Positions 1 to 9,888 of a DNA stretch of 64,000 nucleotides are shown here, in pieces; the stretch's first letter is position 1, and the number at the start of each line of letters is the position of its first letter. Location: positions 868,001 to 932,000 of the forward strand of contig NZ_CP102283.1 of assembly GCF_025150565.1 (NCBI RefSeq), given 5' to 3'. The translations under genes and the position numbers were made by a program. The notes under the pieces are model-generated. The model saw nothing but the letters and a program-made list of their open reading frames with translations, searched no databases and was not told the origin of the DNA. The stretch is from Granulicatella adiacens ATCC 49175. Its GTDB lineage: Bacteria > Bacillota > Bacilli > Lactobacillales > Aerococcaceae.

Positions 1-1
1 G

Positions 2-61
2 TTAGAGAACGAACAAACCAAGGCTCTTCTCATTGAGTTTTTAACGTATTTAGAAATATAG
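2..61 (+). CDS. 3' end of an upstream gene, possibly ispA
   Basis: An open frame enters from the left edge and stops at TAG 59-61, giving 19 C-terminal residues (ending FLTYLEI). It lies 9 bases before tlyA, and the tlyA ribosome site (ggag) begins on its last base, so the two are probably cotranscribed. In many Firmicutes the gene near tlyA is a polyprenyl diphosphate synthase (ispA) or dxs, and the helical leucine-rich tail would suit IspA. That assignment rests on context only; 19 residues cannot identify a family. Confidence 0.4.
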   Translation, partial: LENEQTKALLIEFLTYLEI

Positions 62-70
62 GAGTAACAA

Positions 71-886
71 ATGGAAAAAGAACGTGTGGATATTCTGGTC
101 GTCCAACAAGGATTGACGGATTCCAGAGAAAAAGCAAAACGTCTTGTCATGGCTGGACAGATTGTGGATGCAGTGAATCATAACCGATACGATAAACCAG
201 GGGAGAAAATTCCTGTAACGAGTTCATTGATGATTAAAGGAGAACCGTTAAAGTACGTCTCTCGTGGCGGCTTGAAATTAGAAAAAGCCTTAAAAGAATT
301 CGATGTCAGTGTCGATGGAAAGATTTTATTAGATATTGGTGCATCTACTGGTGGATTTACAGATGCGGCCTTACAAGACGGGGCAAAACAAAGTTACGCA
401 CTCGATGTGGGCTATAACCAATTAGATTACAAACTACGCCAAGATGATCGTGTTGTTGTCATGGAGCGAATGAATTTTCGTTTCGCTACACCAGATGATT
501 TTACAAAAGGACAACCGGATGTAGCATCCATCGACGTGTCGTTTATCTCGTTGAAACTGATTTTACCGCCATTAAAACCAATTCTAAAAGAAGTCGGCGA
601 CGTGCTTGTATTGATTAAACCACAATTCGAAGCAGGTCGTGAACGCATTGGGAAAAAAGGAATTGTCAGCGATCCAAAAGTCCATGAAGATGTATTAGTG
701 GATATTTTAAGCTTCAGTGAACAAATCGGATTTACTGTAGAAAAAGTAACGTATTCACCAATCACTGGTGGAAGTGGAAATATTGAATTTTTAGCGCATT
801 TAAGAAATACGGCTCCAAATGAGGTTCGTTCATTTGAAGAACTCGCGCGTGAGACGGTTAAAGAAGCGCAACGATTAAAAAAGTAA
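71..886 (+). CDS. tlyA: TlyA-family rRNA 2'-O-methyltransferase
   Basis: This 271-residue protein has the two-part TlyA build. Residues about 4-65 form an S4 RNA-binding domain (VDILVVQQGLTDSREKAKRL), and from about residue 84 an FtsJ-like Rossmann methyltransferase follows, with the SAM-binding motif DIGASTGGFTD at 88-98. The family methylates cytidine 2'-OH groups in 16S and/or 23S rRNA; some members are also called haemolysins, a label not supported here. Length is normal. GGAG sits six bases before the ATG. It is followed almost directly by recN; the argR gene that separates tlyA and recN in Bacillus and many relatives is missing. Confidence 0.93.
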   Translation: MEKERVDILVVQQGLTDSREKAKRLVMAGQIVDAVNHNRYDKPGEKIPVTSSLMIKGEPLKYVSRGGLKLEKALKEFDVSVDGKILLDIGASTGGFTDAALQDGAKQSYALDVGYNQLDYKLRQDDRVVVMERMNFRFATPDDFTKGQPDVASIDVSFISLKLILPPLKPILKEVGDVLVLIKPQFEAGRERIGKKGIVSDPKVHEDVLVDILSFSEQIGFTVEKVTYSPITGGSGNIEFLAHLRNTAPNEVRSFEELARETVKEAQRLKK

Positions 887-898
887 AGGGTGACGAAC

Positions 899-2611
899 TT
901 GATTCAAGAGATTTATATTAAGAATTTTGCCATTATCGAAGAAGTTCAGTGTACGTTTGAAAAAGGAATGACGGTTTTAACCGGTGAAACGGGCGCTGGG
1001 AAATCAATTATTATTGATGCGGTGGGCCTATTAATTGGTGAACGTGCATCGCTTGAGATGATTCGTTATGGTGAAGAAAAATCCTTGATTCAAGGGGTAT
1101 TCCGAATTGAGGATCCAGCCGTTGTTGAAAAGCTGCAAGAATTCGGGGTTGAAGTCGTTGAAGATGAATTAATGATTCAACGTGAATTATTGCAAAATGG
1201 AAAATCAAACTGTCGCATTAATGGTCAGTTAGCTACAGTAGCGCTCCTCAAACAAATCGGACCTTACTTAATAGATATTCATGGCCAAAATGAGCATTTC
1301 CTCTTATTAAACGAAGAGAAACACTTAGGGCTATTAGATGAGTTCGCACATCATCAAATGGGTTCATTAATGGCCGAGTACGATGAAGCATACGCTAAAG
1401 TGGTTGCTGCCAAACAAGAGCTTAGAGCCTTGCAAACAGCAGAAAAAGAAGACGCACAACGAGTAGATATGTTGAAATTCCAATTGCAAGAAATTGAAGA
1501 AGCTAATATTTATGTGGGAGAAGAAGAGCAGTTAAGCGAAGAAAAAGAATACTTTACGCATTTCCAAAAAATCCAAACGGCTCTTCAGACAGCTTTAGGT
1601 GCACTTGAAGGTGAAGAATATTCAAGCATTGATGCCATCGGAGAAGCTACTCGTGAAGTGGAAAGTTTAGAGTCAATTTCAACAAGCTTTAAGGCACTTT
1701 CTACGCAAATGAGCGAGGCTTACTATCAACTGCAAGATGCTGCAAGTGCGATTCGTCATGAAATCGAAAATGCCGAATTTGATGAAGAACGCCTTGCTTT
1801 TATTGAAGAGCGTCTTGATGTTTACTATCAATTAAAACGAAAATATGGGGATGATGCAGAAGAGATTCTAGCCTTCCAAGATAAAGCCAGAGACGCTTTG
1901 AATAAGATTGAAAATAAAGAGACTTTAATCGCTGAAACTGAAAAAGTGTTGAAGCAGGCCACTCTTGAAGCCTTTGCGATTGCAGAGAAGATTTCAATTA
2001 TTCGTCGTGAAGTGGCTAAACGCTTAGAAGCAGATATTGTGAGCGAATTGCACGGTCTCTACATGGAGAATGCGCAATTTGCCATTCAATTTGAAACTTC
2101 AGATAGCTTACTCGAAACCGGGATTGACATCGTTGAGTTTTACATTTCAACGAATAAAGGGGAACCGTTGAAGCCTCTTAGCAAGATTGTCTCTGGTGGG
2201 GAGTTGTCTCGTATTACCTTAGCGATGAAATCCATCTTCACGAAAGAACAACTTGTTGGAACAATTATTTTTGACGAAGTGGATACAGGTGTCAGCGGAC
2301 GTGTGGCGCAGGCGATTGCTTCGAAGATGCACTATATTTCAGAATACGCTCAAGTGTTGAGTATTACGCATTTACCACAAGTGGCAAGTATGGCGGATAC
2401 GCATATTCATATTGAAAAAGTCGAAGAAGGCGAACGGACACATACGATTCTAAAAGTGATGAACGAAACAGAACGTACCGAAGAAATCGCACGTATGCTT
2501 TCAGGTACAACGATTACCGCATTAACACTTGAAAATGCAAAAGAATTATTACAAATTTCAAACGCGATTAAACAAGAAAATGATACACGAGCAGAAGGTG
2601 AACGCAAATGA
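899..2611 (+). CDS. recN: DNA repair protein RecN
   Basis: RecN is an SMC-like ATPase that acts early at double-strand breaks. The 570-residue product has the Walker A motif GETGAGKS near residue 30, a long coiled-coil centre, the ABC signature VSGGELSR near 430 and Walker B IIFDEVDTG near 454. I chose TTG at 899 because AAAGGG (885-890) lies eight bases upstream and the product then begins MIQEIYIKNFAII, which aligns with the usual RecN N-terminus (MLxELxIKNFAII). An in-frame GTG at 890 would overlap that ribosome site. The stop overlaps the next start (ATGA, 2608-2611), so translation is coupled. Typical length, no defect seen. Confidence 0.94.
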   Translation: MIQEIYIKNFAIIEEVQCTFEKGMTVLTGETGAGKSIIIDAVGLLIGERASLEMIRYGEEKSLIQGVFRIEDPAVVEKLQEFGVEVVEDELMIQRELLQNGKSNCRINGQLATVALLKQIGPYLIDIHGQNEHFLLLNEEKHLGLLDEFAHHQMGSLMAEYDEAYAKVVAAKQELRALQTAEKEDAQRVDMLKFQLQEIEEANIYVGEEEQLSEEKEYFTHFQKIQTALQTALGALEGEEYSSIDAIGEATREVESLESISTSFKALSTQMSEAYYQLQDAASAIRHEIENAEFDEERLAFIEERLDVYYQLKRKYGDDAEEILAFQDKARDALNKIENKETLIAETEKVLKQATLEAFAIAEKISIIRREVAKRLEADIVSELHGLYMENAQFAIQFETSDSLLETGIDIVEFYISTNKGEPLKPLSKIVSGGELSRITLAMKSIFTKEQLVGTIIFDEVDTGVSGRVAQAIASKMHYISEYAQVLSITHLPQVASMADTHIHIEKVEEGERTHTILKVMNETERTEEIARMLSGTTITALTLENAKELLQISNAIKQENDTRAEGERK

Positions 2612-3336
2612 CAAAAATCTTTGCACATAGAGGGAGTAAAGGAACGCATCCAGAAAACACACTCGCATCTTTTAGAGAAGCGGTACTTGTCGGTAGTGAC
2701 GGCATTGAACTTGATGTCCATTTAACAAAGGATGGACAGTTAGTCGTGGTTCATGATGAAACGGTTGACCGTACAACCAATGGTACTGGTGAAATCAGAA
2801 ACTTAACGCTAGCAGAAATTAAAGCAATGGATGCAGGAAGTTGGTTTAAGAACGATTTTGCAGGTGAGAAGATTCCAACGCTAGACGAAGTACTTCACTT
2901 ATTAAAAGAATTGAACTTTAACGGGCAATTAAATATCGAGCTAAAAACAGATATTATTCAATATGAAGGACTCGTTGAGAAATGTCTCGCGCTTCAAAGT
3001 ACCGAGGCGTGGCCATTTGTAATTTTCTATTCTAGCTTTAATCCATATACACTAGTTGAGCTCAAAAAGATGAAGCCAGATCAAGAAATTGGACTTCTCT
3101 TTGAGTCAGTTGAGTGGGCAAATAAAGGTGATGCCATGCTTGAAAAAGAATCGTATCATCCTGATTTGAAGTTGCTTGATTGGACGCTTAAATGGAATAC
3201 GAATCAGTTGCCTTTACGTGTATGGACAGTGAATGAAGATACAGACATCAACCGTTGCTTTGAACTAAACATTGAAGCTATTTTTACGGATTATCCGCAA
3301 AAGGCGTTACAATTAAAGGAGAATTATGAGCGATAA
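2608..3336 (+). CDS. Glycerophosphodiester phosphodiesterase family protein
   Basis: This is a cytoplasmic-type GDPD of 242 residues without a signal peptide. It should hydrolyse glycerophosphodiesters to glycerol-3-phosphate plus an alcohol. The family signature is clear: the catalytic FAHRG near residues 5-9, then PENTLASF, the metal ligands ELDVH near 34, VVHDETVDRTTNG near 47, and NIELK near 110. It overlaps recN by four bases and miaA by eleven, so it is embedded in the operon although its function is unrelated to repair or tRNA modification. The true substrate is not visible. A ribosome site (aaggtg) lies inside the recN end. Confidence 0.9.
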   Translation: MTKIFAHRGSKGTHPENTLASFREAVLVGSDGIELDVHLTKDGQLVVVHDETVDRTTNGTGEIRNLTLAEIKAMDAGSWFKNDFAGEKIPTLDEVLHLLKELNFNGQLNIELKTDIIQYEGLVEKCLALQSTEAWPFVIFYSSFNPYTLVELKKMKPDQEIGLLFESVEWANKGDAMLEKESYHPDLKLLDWTLKWNTNQLPLRVWTVNEDTDINRCFELNIEAIFTDYPQKALQLKENYER

Positions 3337-4267
3337 GCTACCAAAAATTATGATTATCGTGGGTCCAACCGCGGTAGGGAAAACAGCTCTCAGTATTGAA
3401 CTAGCCAAACACTTCAATGGGGAAATCATTAATGGAGATTCGCTTCAAGTTTATAAGGAGTTTGATATTGGGACTGCAAAAGTTACTGAGGAAGAAAAAG
3501 AAGGTATTCCTCACCACCTATTAGATATTTGTGAGTGGGATGAACCTTTTACAGCAAGCGACTTTAAAGAAAAGGCAGAAGCAGCTATTGCAGAAATTAC
3601 GAGTCGTGGGAGGCTACCGATTATCGTCGGTGGTACAGGACTCTATATCGAAGGTCTATTATATGGATTCCATTATAGTGGCGAAGGTTCGAATGATCCG
3701 GACTATCGTTTATTAAAAGAACAAGAACTGGAAGAAAAAGGTTCTGAGGTTCTTTGGAATGAATTGAATGCAGTAGATCCTGAGGCGGCTACCAAGATTT
3801 CGGTGAATAATCCTAGACGCGTGATTCGTGCGCTAGAAGTGATTCATGCAACCGGCAAGAAGTTCTCAAGCCTAGAAATTCAAAAGACGCCGCACTATGA
3901 TGCGTTTATTATTGGTTTAAATACAGACCGAGCACTACTATATGAGCGCATCAATTTGCGTGTAGAACTGATGTCTCAGGCTGGTCTGGAAGAAGAGGCT
4001 AGAGAGTTATATGAAAAATCAAAAGGTCTAGATATCCAATCGATTAGTGGAATTGGATATAAGGAATGGATTCCGTATTTTGAAGGAGAGCAGTCGCGTG
4101 AGGCGATTATTTCAACTATTCAACAAAACTCAAGACGATACGCCAAACGTCAATTAACGTGGTTTAGAAATCGACTACCACAAATTCGTTGGGTGAATTT
4201 ATTAGAGAATCCAAAAGAGAAAGAAGAACTATTAGAAGAGTTAACAGCTTTTGTAGAGGAGGGATAG
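3326..4267 (+). CDS. miaA: tRNA dimethylallyltransferase MiaA
   Basis: MiaA transfers the dimethylallyl group of DMAPP to N6 of adenosine 37 in tRNAs that read UNN codons. The 313-residue protein shows the P-loop GPTAVGKTALS near residues 13-23, then NGDSLQVYKEFDIGTAK, VGGTGLYI, and the C-terminal SISGIGYKEW region. AAAGGAG lies just before the ATG, inside the preceding gene. Only one base separates its stop from the hflX start, the conserved miaA-hflX pairing. In Lactobacillales miaA and hflX are commonly adjacent, so they are likely expressed together. Full length, no anomalies. Confidence 0.95.
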   Translation: MSDKLPKIMIIVGPTAVGKTALSIELAKHFNGEIINGDSLQVYKEFDIGTAKVTEEEKEGIPHHLLDICEWDEPFTASDFKEKAEAAIAEITSRGRLPIIVGGTGLYIEGLLYGFHYSGEGSNDPDYRLLKEQELEEKGSEVLWNELNAVDPEAATKISVNNPRRVIRALEVIHATGKKFSSLEIQKTPHYDAFIIGLNTDRALLYERINLRVELMSQAGLEEEARELYEKSKGLDIQSISGIGYKEWIPYFEGEQSREAIISTIQQNSRRYAKRQLTWFRNRLPQIRWVNLLENPKEKEELLEELTAFVEEG

Positions 4268-4268
4268 A

Positions 4269-5471
4269 ATGGAACAAAGAGAACGCGTATTAATTGTAAG
4301 TATGCAAACAACGCAAACTGATGAGGATTTCGCATATGCGAACCAAGAGCTAGCGCAGTTAGTCGATACAGCGATGGGTGAAGTGGTTGCTACTGTGACA
4401 CAAAAACGTGAGTCGATTAGTGGACGTACGCTTGTTGGGAAAGGAAAAGTGGAAGAAATCAGCCATCTTGTCGATGAACTAGAAGTGGATCTTGTTGTAT
4501 TCTATCAATCGCTCACTGGTTCGATGGTGAAAAATCTCAATGAATCGATTAACTGTCGTATTATTGACCGAGTGCAATTGATTTTAGATATTTTTGCAAT
4601 GCGTGCTCGTTCTAAAGAAGGGAAACTTCAAGTACAGCTTGCGCAATTAAACTACTTGCTTCCTCGTCTTTCAGGACAACGAGAAGGTTTATCTCGTCAA
4701 GGTGGGGGAATCGGTACTCGTGGTCCAGGGGAAACTCGCCTAGAAACAGATAGACGTTATATTCGTAAACAAATTCAAGATATTGAAGAACAGCTAGAAC
4801 AAATCAAGAAACATCGTGAACGTTCACGGGAGAAGAGAAAGAGTTCAAATGGATTCCAGCTTGGATTAATTGGATATACGAATGCTGGGAAGTCAACGAT
4901 TTTAAATCAATTAACACAGGCAGGAACCTATCAAATGGATCAATTGTTTGCGACTCTTGATCCACTAACAAGACAGGTGGACTTGTTCCCGAATTTTGAA
5001 GTGACTTTAACGGATACGGTAGGATTTATCCAAGATCTGCCAACGACATTGATTCATGCTTTTGAATCAACTCTTGAAGAAAGCGCGGATGTCGATTTAT
5101 TAGTGCATGTAGTGGATGCGTCAAACACACAGTTTTCATTACATGAAAAAACAGTCATCGATTTAGTAAATGACTTAGAAATGCAAGAAATCCTGATGGT
5201 AACAGTCTACAATAAGACAGACTTGATTGAGGGAGAATTTCAACCAAACCTTTATCCATCGATTCAAATTTCTGCAGTCAATGATGCAGATGTGGAACGA
5301 TTGAAAGCATTTTTAAAAGAACAAGTCAAAGCGCAAATGACTTACTATGAAGAATGGTTGGAAGTGACGGAGACGAAGGAGTTGAATCAACTGCAACAAC
5401 GTACCCTCGTAGAATCATTAAACTATGTCGAAGAAAAGAATCAATATTGTGTCAAAGGCTATCGTAAATAA
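4269..5471 (+). CDS. hflX: Ribosome-associated GTPase HflX
   Basis: HflX is a GTPase that splits stalled 70S ribosomes and helps recovery from stress. The 400-residue protein has the HflX N-terminal domain with GKGKVEEI, the glycine-rich linker GGGIGTRGPGETRLE near residues 145-160, a coiled coil, and then the G domain: G1 GYTNAGKS near 203, G3 DTVGF near 248 and G4 NKTD near 315. The ribosome site is GAGGAGGG. It is the last gene of the operon that starts at or before tlyA, and a hairpin terminator follows directly. Confidence 0.94.
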   Translation: MEQRERVLIVSMQTTQTDEDFAYANQELAQLVDTAMGEVVATVTQKRESISGRTLVGKGKVEEISHLVDELEVDLVVFYQSLTGSMVKNLNESINCRIIDRVQLILDIFAMRARSKEGKLQVQLAQLNYLLPRLSGQREGLSRQGGGIGTRGPGETRLETDRRYIRKQIQDIEEQLEQIKKHRERSREKRKSSNGFQLGLIGYTNAGKSTILNQLTQAGTYQMDQLFATLDPLTRQVDLFPNFEVTLTDTVGFIQDLPTTLIHAFESTLEESADVDLLVHVVDASNTQFSLHEKTVIDLVNDLEMQEILMVTVYNKTDLIEGEFQPNLYPSIQISAVNDADVERLKAFLKEQVKAQMTYYEEWLEVTETKELNQLQQRTLVESLNYVEEKNQYCVKGYRK

Positions 5472-5479
5472 TATGCAAA

Positions 5480-5514
5480 AAGCGGCTTGAACCTATAAAT
5501 CAAGCCGTTTTATT
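5480..5514 (+). terminator. Rho-independent terminator after hflX
   Basis: An 8-bp stem (CGGCTTGA 5483-5490 with TCAAGCCG 5500-5507) is preceded by an A-run and followed by TTTTATT. It lies nine bases past the hflX stop and ends the tlyA-hflX unit. Confidence 0.85.
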
Positions 5515-5525
5515 GTGGAGTACAT

Positions 5526-5554
5526 TTGTAATCCATCCCTAAAACTCGTATAAT
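5526..5554 (+). promoter_or_regulatory. Sigma-A type promoter for rnc-smc
   Basis: TATAAT at 5549-5554 lies 17 bases after TTGTAA at 5526-5531. It sits between the hflX terminator and rnc, 33 bases before the rnc start, which has a strong CAGGAGG ribosome site. Confidence 0.7.
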
Positions 5555-5586
5555 ATTAAAGATAAGGATTTTTTCAGGAGGCCATC

Positions 5587-6297
5587 ATGAAAGAGATAAA
5601 AGCACTCTCAAAAATTTTAAAAGAGAAGTTCGATATTTCGTTTAACAACGAGGCATTGCTCATGGAAGCGATGACTCACTCTTCGTATGCTAATGAGCAT
5701 AAAGAGATGAAGGGAATCTATAACGAGCGTATTGAGTTTCTAGGAGATGCTGTTTTAGAATTAACGATTTCCGATTGGCTCTTTCGACAATTTCCTCACT
5801 TCCAAGAAGGGCAATTAACGAAACTACGAGCTCAAATCGTTTGTGAGGATAGCTTATCGTTACTTGCGAAGGAATGTTCTTTGAATGAGTATTTGCTGCT
5901 TGGAAAAGGAGAAACGCTGAGTGGCGGTCGTGAGAAACCAGCTATTTTATGTGACGTGTTCGAGGCCTTTATCGGCGCTCTATATCTTGATAAAGGAGTG
6001 AACGAGGTTCAACGTTTTCTTAATCTAGTCGTTATTCCTAAAATTAAGAATGGACGATATGAACTAATTACTGATTTCAAAACAGAGTTACAAGAATACT
6101 TGCAACAAAATGGTCCGGTACACATCCGTTATGAATTAGTTAAAGAAGAAGGACCTTCGCACGATAAAACATTTACTGTTCAATTAATTGTGGATGGAAA
6201 AAAATACAAGACCGCCAGCGGCAAGACGAAGAAAGCAGCCGAGCAAATGGCCGCAAAATTGACTATGGAAGAACTAACAAAGAGTTCACTTTCATAG
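5587..6297 (+). CDS. rnc: Ribonuclease III
   Basis: RNase III cleaves double-stranded RNA and processes rRNA precursors. The 236-residue protein has an endonuclease domain (about 1-150) with the signature ERIEFLGDAVLEL near residues 47-59 and the acidic cluster CDVFEAFIGALYLD near 120. A double-stranded-RNA-binding domain follows (about 158-232; KTELQEYLQ and a terminal SGKTKKAAEQMAA). It opens the rnc-smc unit, whose order is conserved in Firmicutes, with 17 bases before smc. Normal length. Confidence 0.96.
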   Translation: MKEIKALSKILKEKFDISFNNEALLMEAMTHSSYANEHKEMKGIYNERIEFLGDAVLELTISDWLFRQFPHFQEGQLTKLRAQIVCEDSLSLLAKECSLNEYLLLGKGETLSGGREKPAILCDVFEAFIGALYLDKGVNEVQRFLNLVVIPKIKNGRYELITDFKTELQEYLQQNGPVHIRYELVKEEGPSHDKTFTVQLIVDGKKYKTASGKTKKAAEQMAAKLTMEELTKSSLS

Positions 6298-6314
6298 AAA
6301 GAAAGGGTTAAAGC

Positions 6315-9300
6315 ATGCAATTAGAAAAAATTGAAATGTCGGGATTTAAATCATTTGCCGATAAGACTACAATTGAATTCGATAAAGGCGTGACTGCGGT
6401 TGTAGGACCTAATGGTAGTGGAAAGTCCAATCTTTCTGAAGCGATTAAGTGGGTTCTTGGGGAACAATCGGCTAAGAGTTTACGTGGAAAACGGATGGAT
6501 GACGTCATTTTCGCAGGTTCTCAAACTAGAAAACCAGTGAATATTGCTGAAGTTAATCTATATATCAATAACGAAGATAAAGTGTTGGCAACCGATCAAA
6601 CACAGGTGGTATTAACACGCCGCTTGAATCGTAATGGAGCAAGTGATTTTTTAATTAACAAGAAACCAGTGCGTCTAAAAGATATTACAGATTTAATGAT
6701 GGATTCAGGATTAGGGAAAGATTCATTTGCTTTGATTTCTCAAGGGAAAGTAGAGCAAATCTTTAACGAAAAACCAGAAGAACGTCGAATGATTATCGAA
6801 GAAGCGGCAGGAGTACTTAAATACAAAGACCGTAAAAATCAAGCGCAACGTAAATTGAATCAAACACAAGATCACTTAAATCGTGTGGAAGATATTCTTC
6901 ATGAGATTGAAGGTCAATTAGCACCACTAGAAGAACAACGTGAAAAAGCGATTGCTTACGTTTCTAAGAAGGAACAGCTAGAAGAGGTGGAAACCGCTCT
7001 TTTAGCAGTCGAAATTGAAACATTAAATGCTCAGTGGAAAGTAGCTCTTCAGGAAGTGGAGCAACTCCAAGAGCAATTAGCGCAAACGGAAGCAACGCTA
7101 GAAAGCCTTCAATTGGACATCGAGGAAAATCAAGTAACACTTGAAGCCCGTAATGAAGACCTCGATGCAAAACAAGAGGAATACGTAGAATTAATCCAAA
7201 AAGTAGAGCAATTGGATGGTCAACGTAAAGTCTTCGAGCAACGTCGCCAATTTGCAGAACGTAGCGATGAGGAAAATCAAGAAGCACTAGCTGCTGCTCT
7301 TCGTGAGTTAGAAGAAGTAGAAGAAAAATTAGCTCTTCTTGAAAAGAATCAAGTAGAACGTAAGATTGAATTAAAGAACGTAGAAGAGTCTTGGAGTCAA
7401 TTAGTCGAAGAATTAGACCAATTAAGTCAAAGTAACGAAGAAAGCGTTAAAGAGCTTCAAAATCGTTATATTGAGCAATTACAAGAAATCTCACGTTTAC
7501 TCAACCAAGAGAAGAACCTTGAGAAGTCTATGGAGGTAAACCAAAACACTCAAGAAAAAATGACAGAGCGTTTTGATTCCTTTGATGGAGAACATCGAGC
7601 TTTAGAAGAAAAAGCAAATCAATTCATTGAAAAGATTGAAGAACTCACAAAAGAAAAAGCAAGTTCTGAAAAACAGCTTCTAGCTCTAAAAGAAAAATTA
7701 TCAAAAATCAATGACCAACACTCTATTCTTTCTAATGAAGGGATGGAAAAGGAACGTCATCTTCAACAATTACAAGCGACGGTTCGAAGCTTAAAACAAG
7801 TTTCTGAAGACTACGCTGGTTACTATCAAGGGGTTCGTGAGGTTCTTAAACACAAAACGGCTTTACCGGGTGTTGTCAATTCTGTAGCGGAACTAATCCG
7901 TGTAGATGAACAATTAACAACAGCCATCGATATCGCGCTAGGAGCGACGAGTCAACATATTGTAGTAACGGATGAGAAGGCTGCTGCCAAAGCGATTACG
8001 TATTTAAAGACGAATCGTCTAGGACGTGCAACATTCTTACCTTTATCAATTATTAAAGAAAAACAAGTTCCAGATACAGTTCTGAACCAAGCAAAAAAAG
8101 TCGACGGATTTATTGGTATCGCAAGTGAACTTGTTTCATCAGATAAAAAATATGCTTCTATTATCAAAAATTTACTTGGAACAACTCTTGTAACGACAAA
8201 CTTACAAGTAGCACAACTATTAGCAAAACAACTCGGTTATCGTTATCGTATTGTGTCACTTGAAGGGGATGTCGTAAACGCGGGCGGTTCGATGACAGGG
8301 GGAGCTTCTAAGAACTCTGGCCAACAATCACTCGTTCGACGTAACAGTCAACTAGAAACAGTGACGAAGCAATTTGAAGAAGCAAAAGCTGAGTACGAAA
8401 AATTATCAGCACAGTTCCAAAAAGTGACAGCTGAAAAGAACAAGCTAGAAGAAGAGTATCGCACATTAAATGCAAGTCATACTCAATTGGAACAAACCCT
8501 CAATCAATTAGAATTCCAATCAAGATTTGCTCTTGAAGAAGTTCAAAAGCACGAACGTATTCAACAAGCAAACCAATTTGAAATGGATGAACTCATTGAA
8601 GCATATGAGCAATTGGAAGAGCAATATGTTGAAAACCATGAGAAATTGGTGGCTCTTCAAAAAGCAAATGCATCCTTGAAAAAAGAATTGGATTACCTTC
8701 AATTATCGAATGAAGATAAGACTCAACAAATTCAAGAGAAGCAAAAAGAATTGCAAGAACTTGGAACAAATCGTGCTCGTGTTCAAGAGCAATTTAACCA
8801 AGAAAAACGTGAAATTCATCAAACGAAACTTCAAAAAACTCGCTTAGAAGATCAAATTGAATTATTACATTCTAAGAAATCTGAACAGTCTCGTAACCAA
8901 GAGGAAGATGAGGCTATTTACGCGAAAATTCAAGAAGAGTTTGATGCATTAAAAGGCCAAGTGGATGAATTAGATACACTGATTAAAGAGTTACGTGATG
9001 AGCGTGCAACTCTTGAGATTCATGTAAAACAATCAGAAGCTTCTCGTACGCATGCACAACATCAATTACAAGAACAATTGAAGAATCAAACACGATTAGA
9101 AACGAAAGCAAATCGTTTTGAAATTTCTATTGACCAAAAATTAACGTACTTGAGCGAAGAATACGAATTAACGTTTGAAGCAGCGATTTCTAAAACAACA
9201 CTTGATATGTCGATTGAAGAAGCTTCAAAACTGGTTCGTAGTTTGAAACAACAAATTGAACAAATGGGTGCTGTAAACTTGTTGGCGATTGAGGAGTTTG

Positions 9301-9884
9301 AAGCTGTACAAGAACGTTTCACATTCTTAACAGCGCAACAACAAGATTTACTAGAAGCCAAACAAACGTTGGAAGAAACGATCACGGAAATGGACGAGGA
9401 AGTAACAACTCGATTCAAGACAACATTTGATGCCGTATGTACTCAATTTGAGCGCACATTCCCTCGCTTATTTGGTGGAGGCCGTGCGACACTTGAATTA
9501 ACAGATCCAGATAACCTTCTTGAGACAGGGATTGAGATTATCGCTCAACCACCAGGAAAGAAACTACAATCACTCAGCTTACTTTCTGGTGGAGAACGTG
9601 CCTTCACAGCGATTGCATTACTCTTTGCAATCTTAGAAGTAAAGCCAGTTCCATTTTGCTTACTCGATGAGGTTGAAGCAGCACTGGATGAGGCTAACGT
9701 TGCTCGTTACGGACGTTACTTGAAGGAATTTACGAATAGTACTCAATTTATCGTTATTACTCACCGTCGTGGTACGATGGAAGAGGCAGATGTATTGTAT
9801 GGTGTAACGATGCAAGAATCTGGCGTATCAAAACTTGCATCCGTTAAGTTTGAAGACTTTGACGAATTAGAAGAAGTGAAATAA
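6315..9884 (+). CDS. smc: Chromosome segregation protein SMC
   Basis: SMC is the ATPase core of the bacterial condensin complex with ScpA and ScpB, neither of which is encoded here. The 1189-residue chain has Walker A GPNGSGKSN near residue 32, a long coiled coil, a hinge domain near 510-670 with LPGVVNSVAELI and GGSMTGG, a second coiled coil, the signature LSGGERAFTAIALL near 1093 and Walker B FCLLDEVEAALDE near 1114. Length matches Firmicute SMC. The coiled-coil parts are Glu/Gln-rich and generate many spurious antisense frames. AGAAAGGG precedes the ATG. It ends at a terminator rather than running into ftsY. Confidence 0.97.
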   Translation: MQLEKIEMSGFKSFADKTTIEFDKGVTAVVGPNGSGKSNLSEAIKWVLGEQSAKSLRGKRMDDVIFAGSQTRKPVNIAEVNLYINNEDKVLATDQTQVVLTRRLNRNGASDFLINKKPVRLKDITDLMMDSGLGKDSFALISQGKVEQIFNEKPEERRMIIEEAAGVLKYKDRKNQAQRKLNQTQDHLNRVEDILHEIEGQLAPLEEQREKAIAYVSKKEQLEEVETALLAVEIETLNAQWKVALQEVEQLQEQLAQTEATLESLQLDIEENQVTLEARNEDLDAKQEEYVELIQKVEQLDGQRKVFEQRRQFAERSDEENQEALAAALRELEEVEEKLALLEKNQVERKIELKNVEESWSQLVEELDQLSQSNEESVKELQNRYIEQLQEISRLLNQEKNLEKSMEVNQNTQEKMTERFDSFDGEHRALEEKANQFIEKIEELTKEKASSEKQLLALKEKLSKINDQHSILSNEGMEKERHLQQLQATVRSLKQVSEDYAGYYQGVREVLKHKTALPGVVNSVAELIRVDEQLTTAIDIALGATSQHIVVTDEKAAAKAITYLKTNRLGRATFLPLSIIKEKQVPDTVLNQAKKVDGFIGIASELVSSDKKYASIIKNLLGTTLVTTNLQVAQLLAKQLGYRYRIVSLEGDVVNAGGSMTGGASKNSGQQSLVRRNSQLETVTKQFEEAKAEYEKLSAQFQKVTAEKNKLEEEYRTLNASHTQLEQTLNQLEFQSRFALEEVQKHERIQQANQFEMDELIEAYEQLEEQYVENHEKLVALQKANASLKKELDYLQLSNEDKTQQIQEKQKELQELGTNRARVQEQFNQEKREIHQTKLQKTRLEDQIELLHSKKSEQSRNQEEDEAIYAKIQEEFDALKGQVDELDTLIKELRDERATLEIHVKQSEASRTHAQHQLQEQLKNQTRLETKANRFEISIDQKLTYLSEEYELTFEAAISKTTLDMSIEEASKLVRSLKQQIEQMGAVNLLAIEEFEAVQERFTFLTAQQQDLLEAKQTLEETITEMDEEVTTRFKTTFDAVCTQFERTFPRLFGGGRATLELTDPDNLLETGIEIIAQPPGKKLQSLSLLSGGERAFTAIALLFAILEVKPVPFCLLDEVEAALDEANVARYGRYLKEFTNSTQFIVITHRRGTMEEADVLYGVTMQESGVSKLASVKFEDFDELEEVK

Positions 9885-9888
9885 GAGT

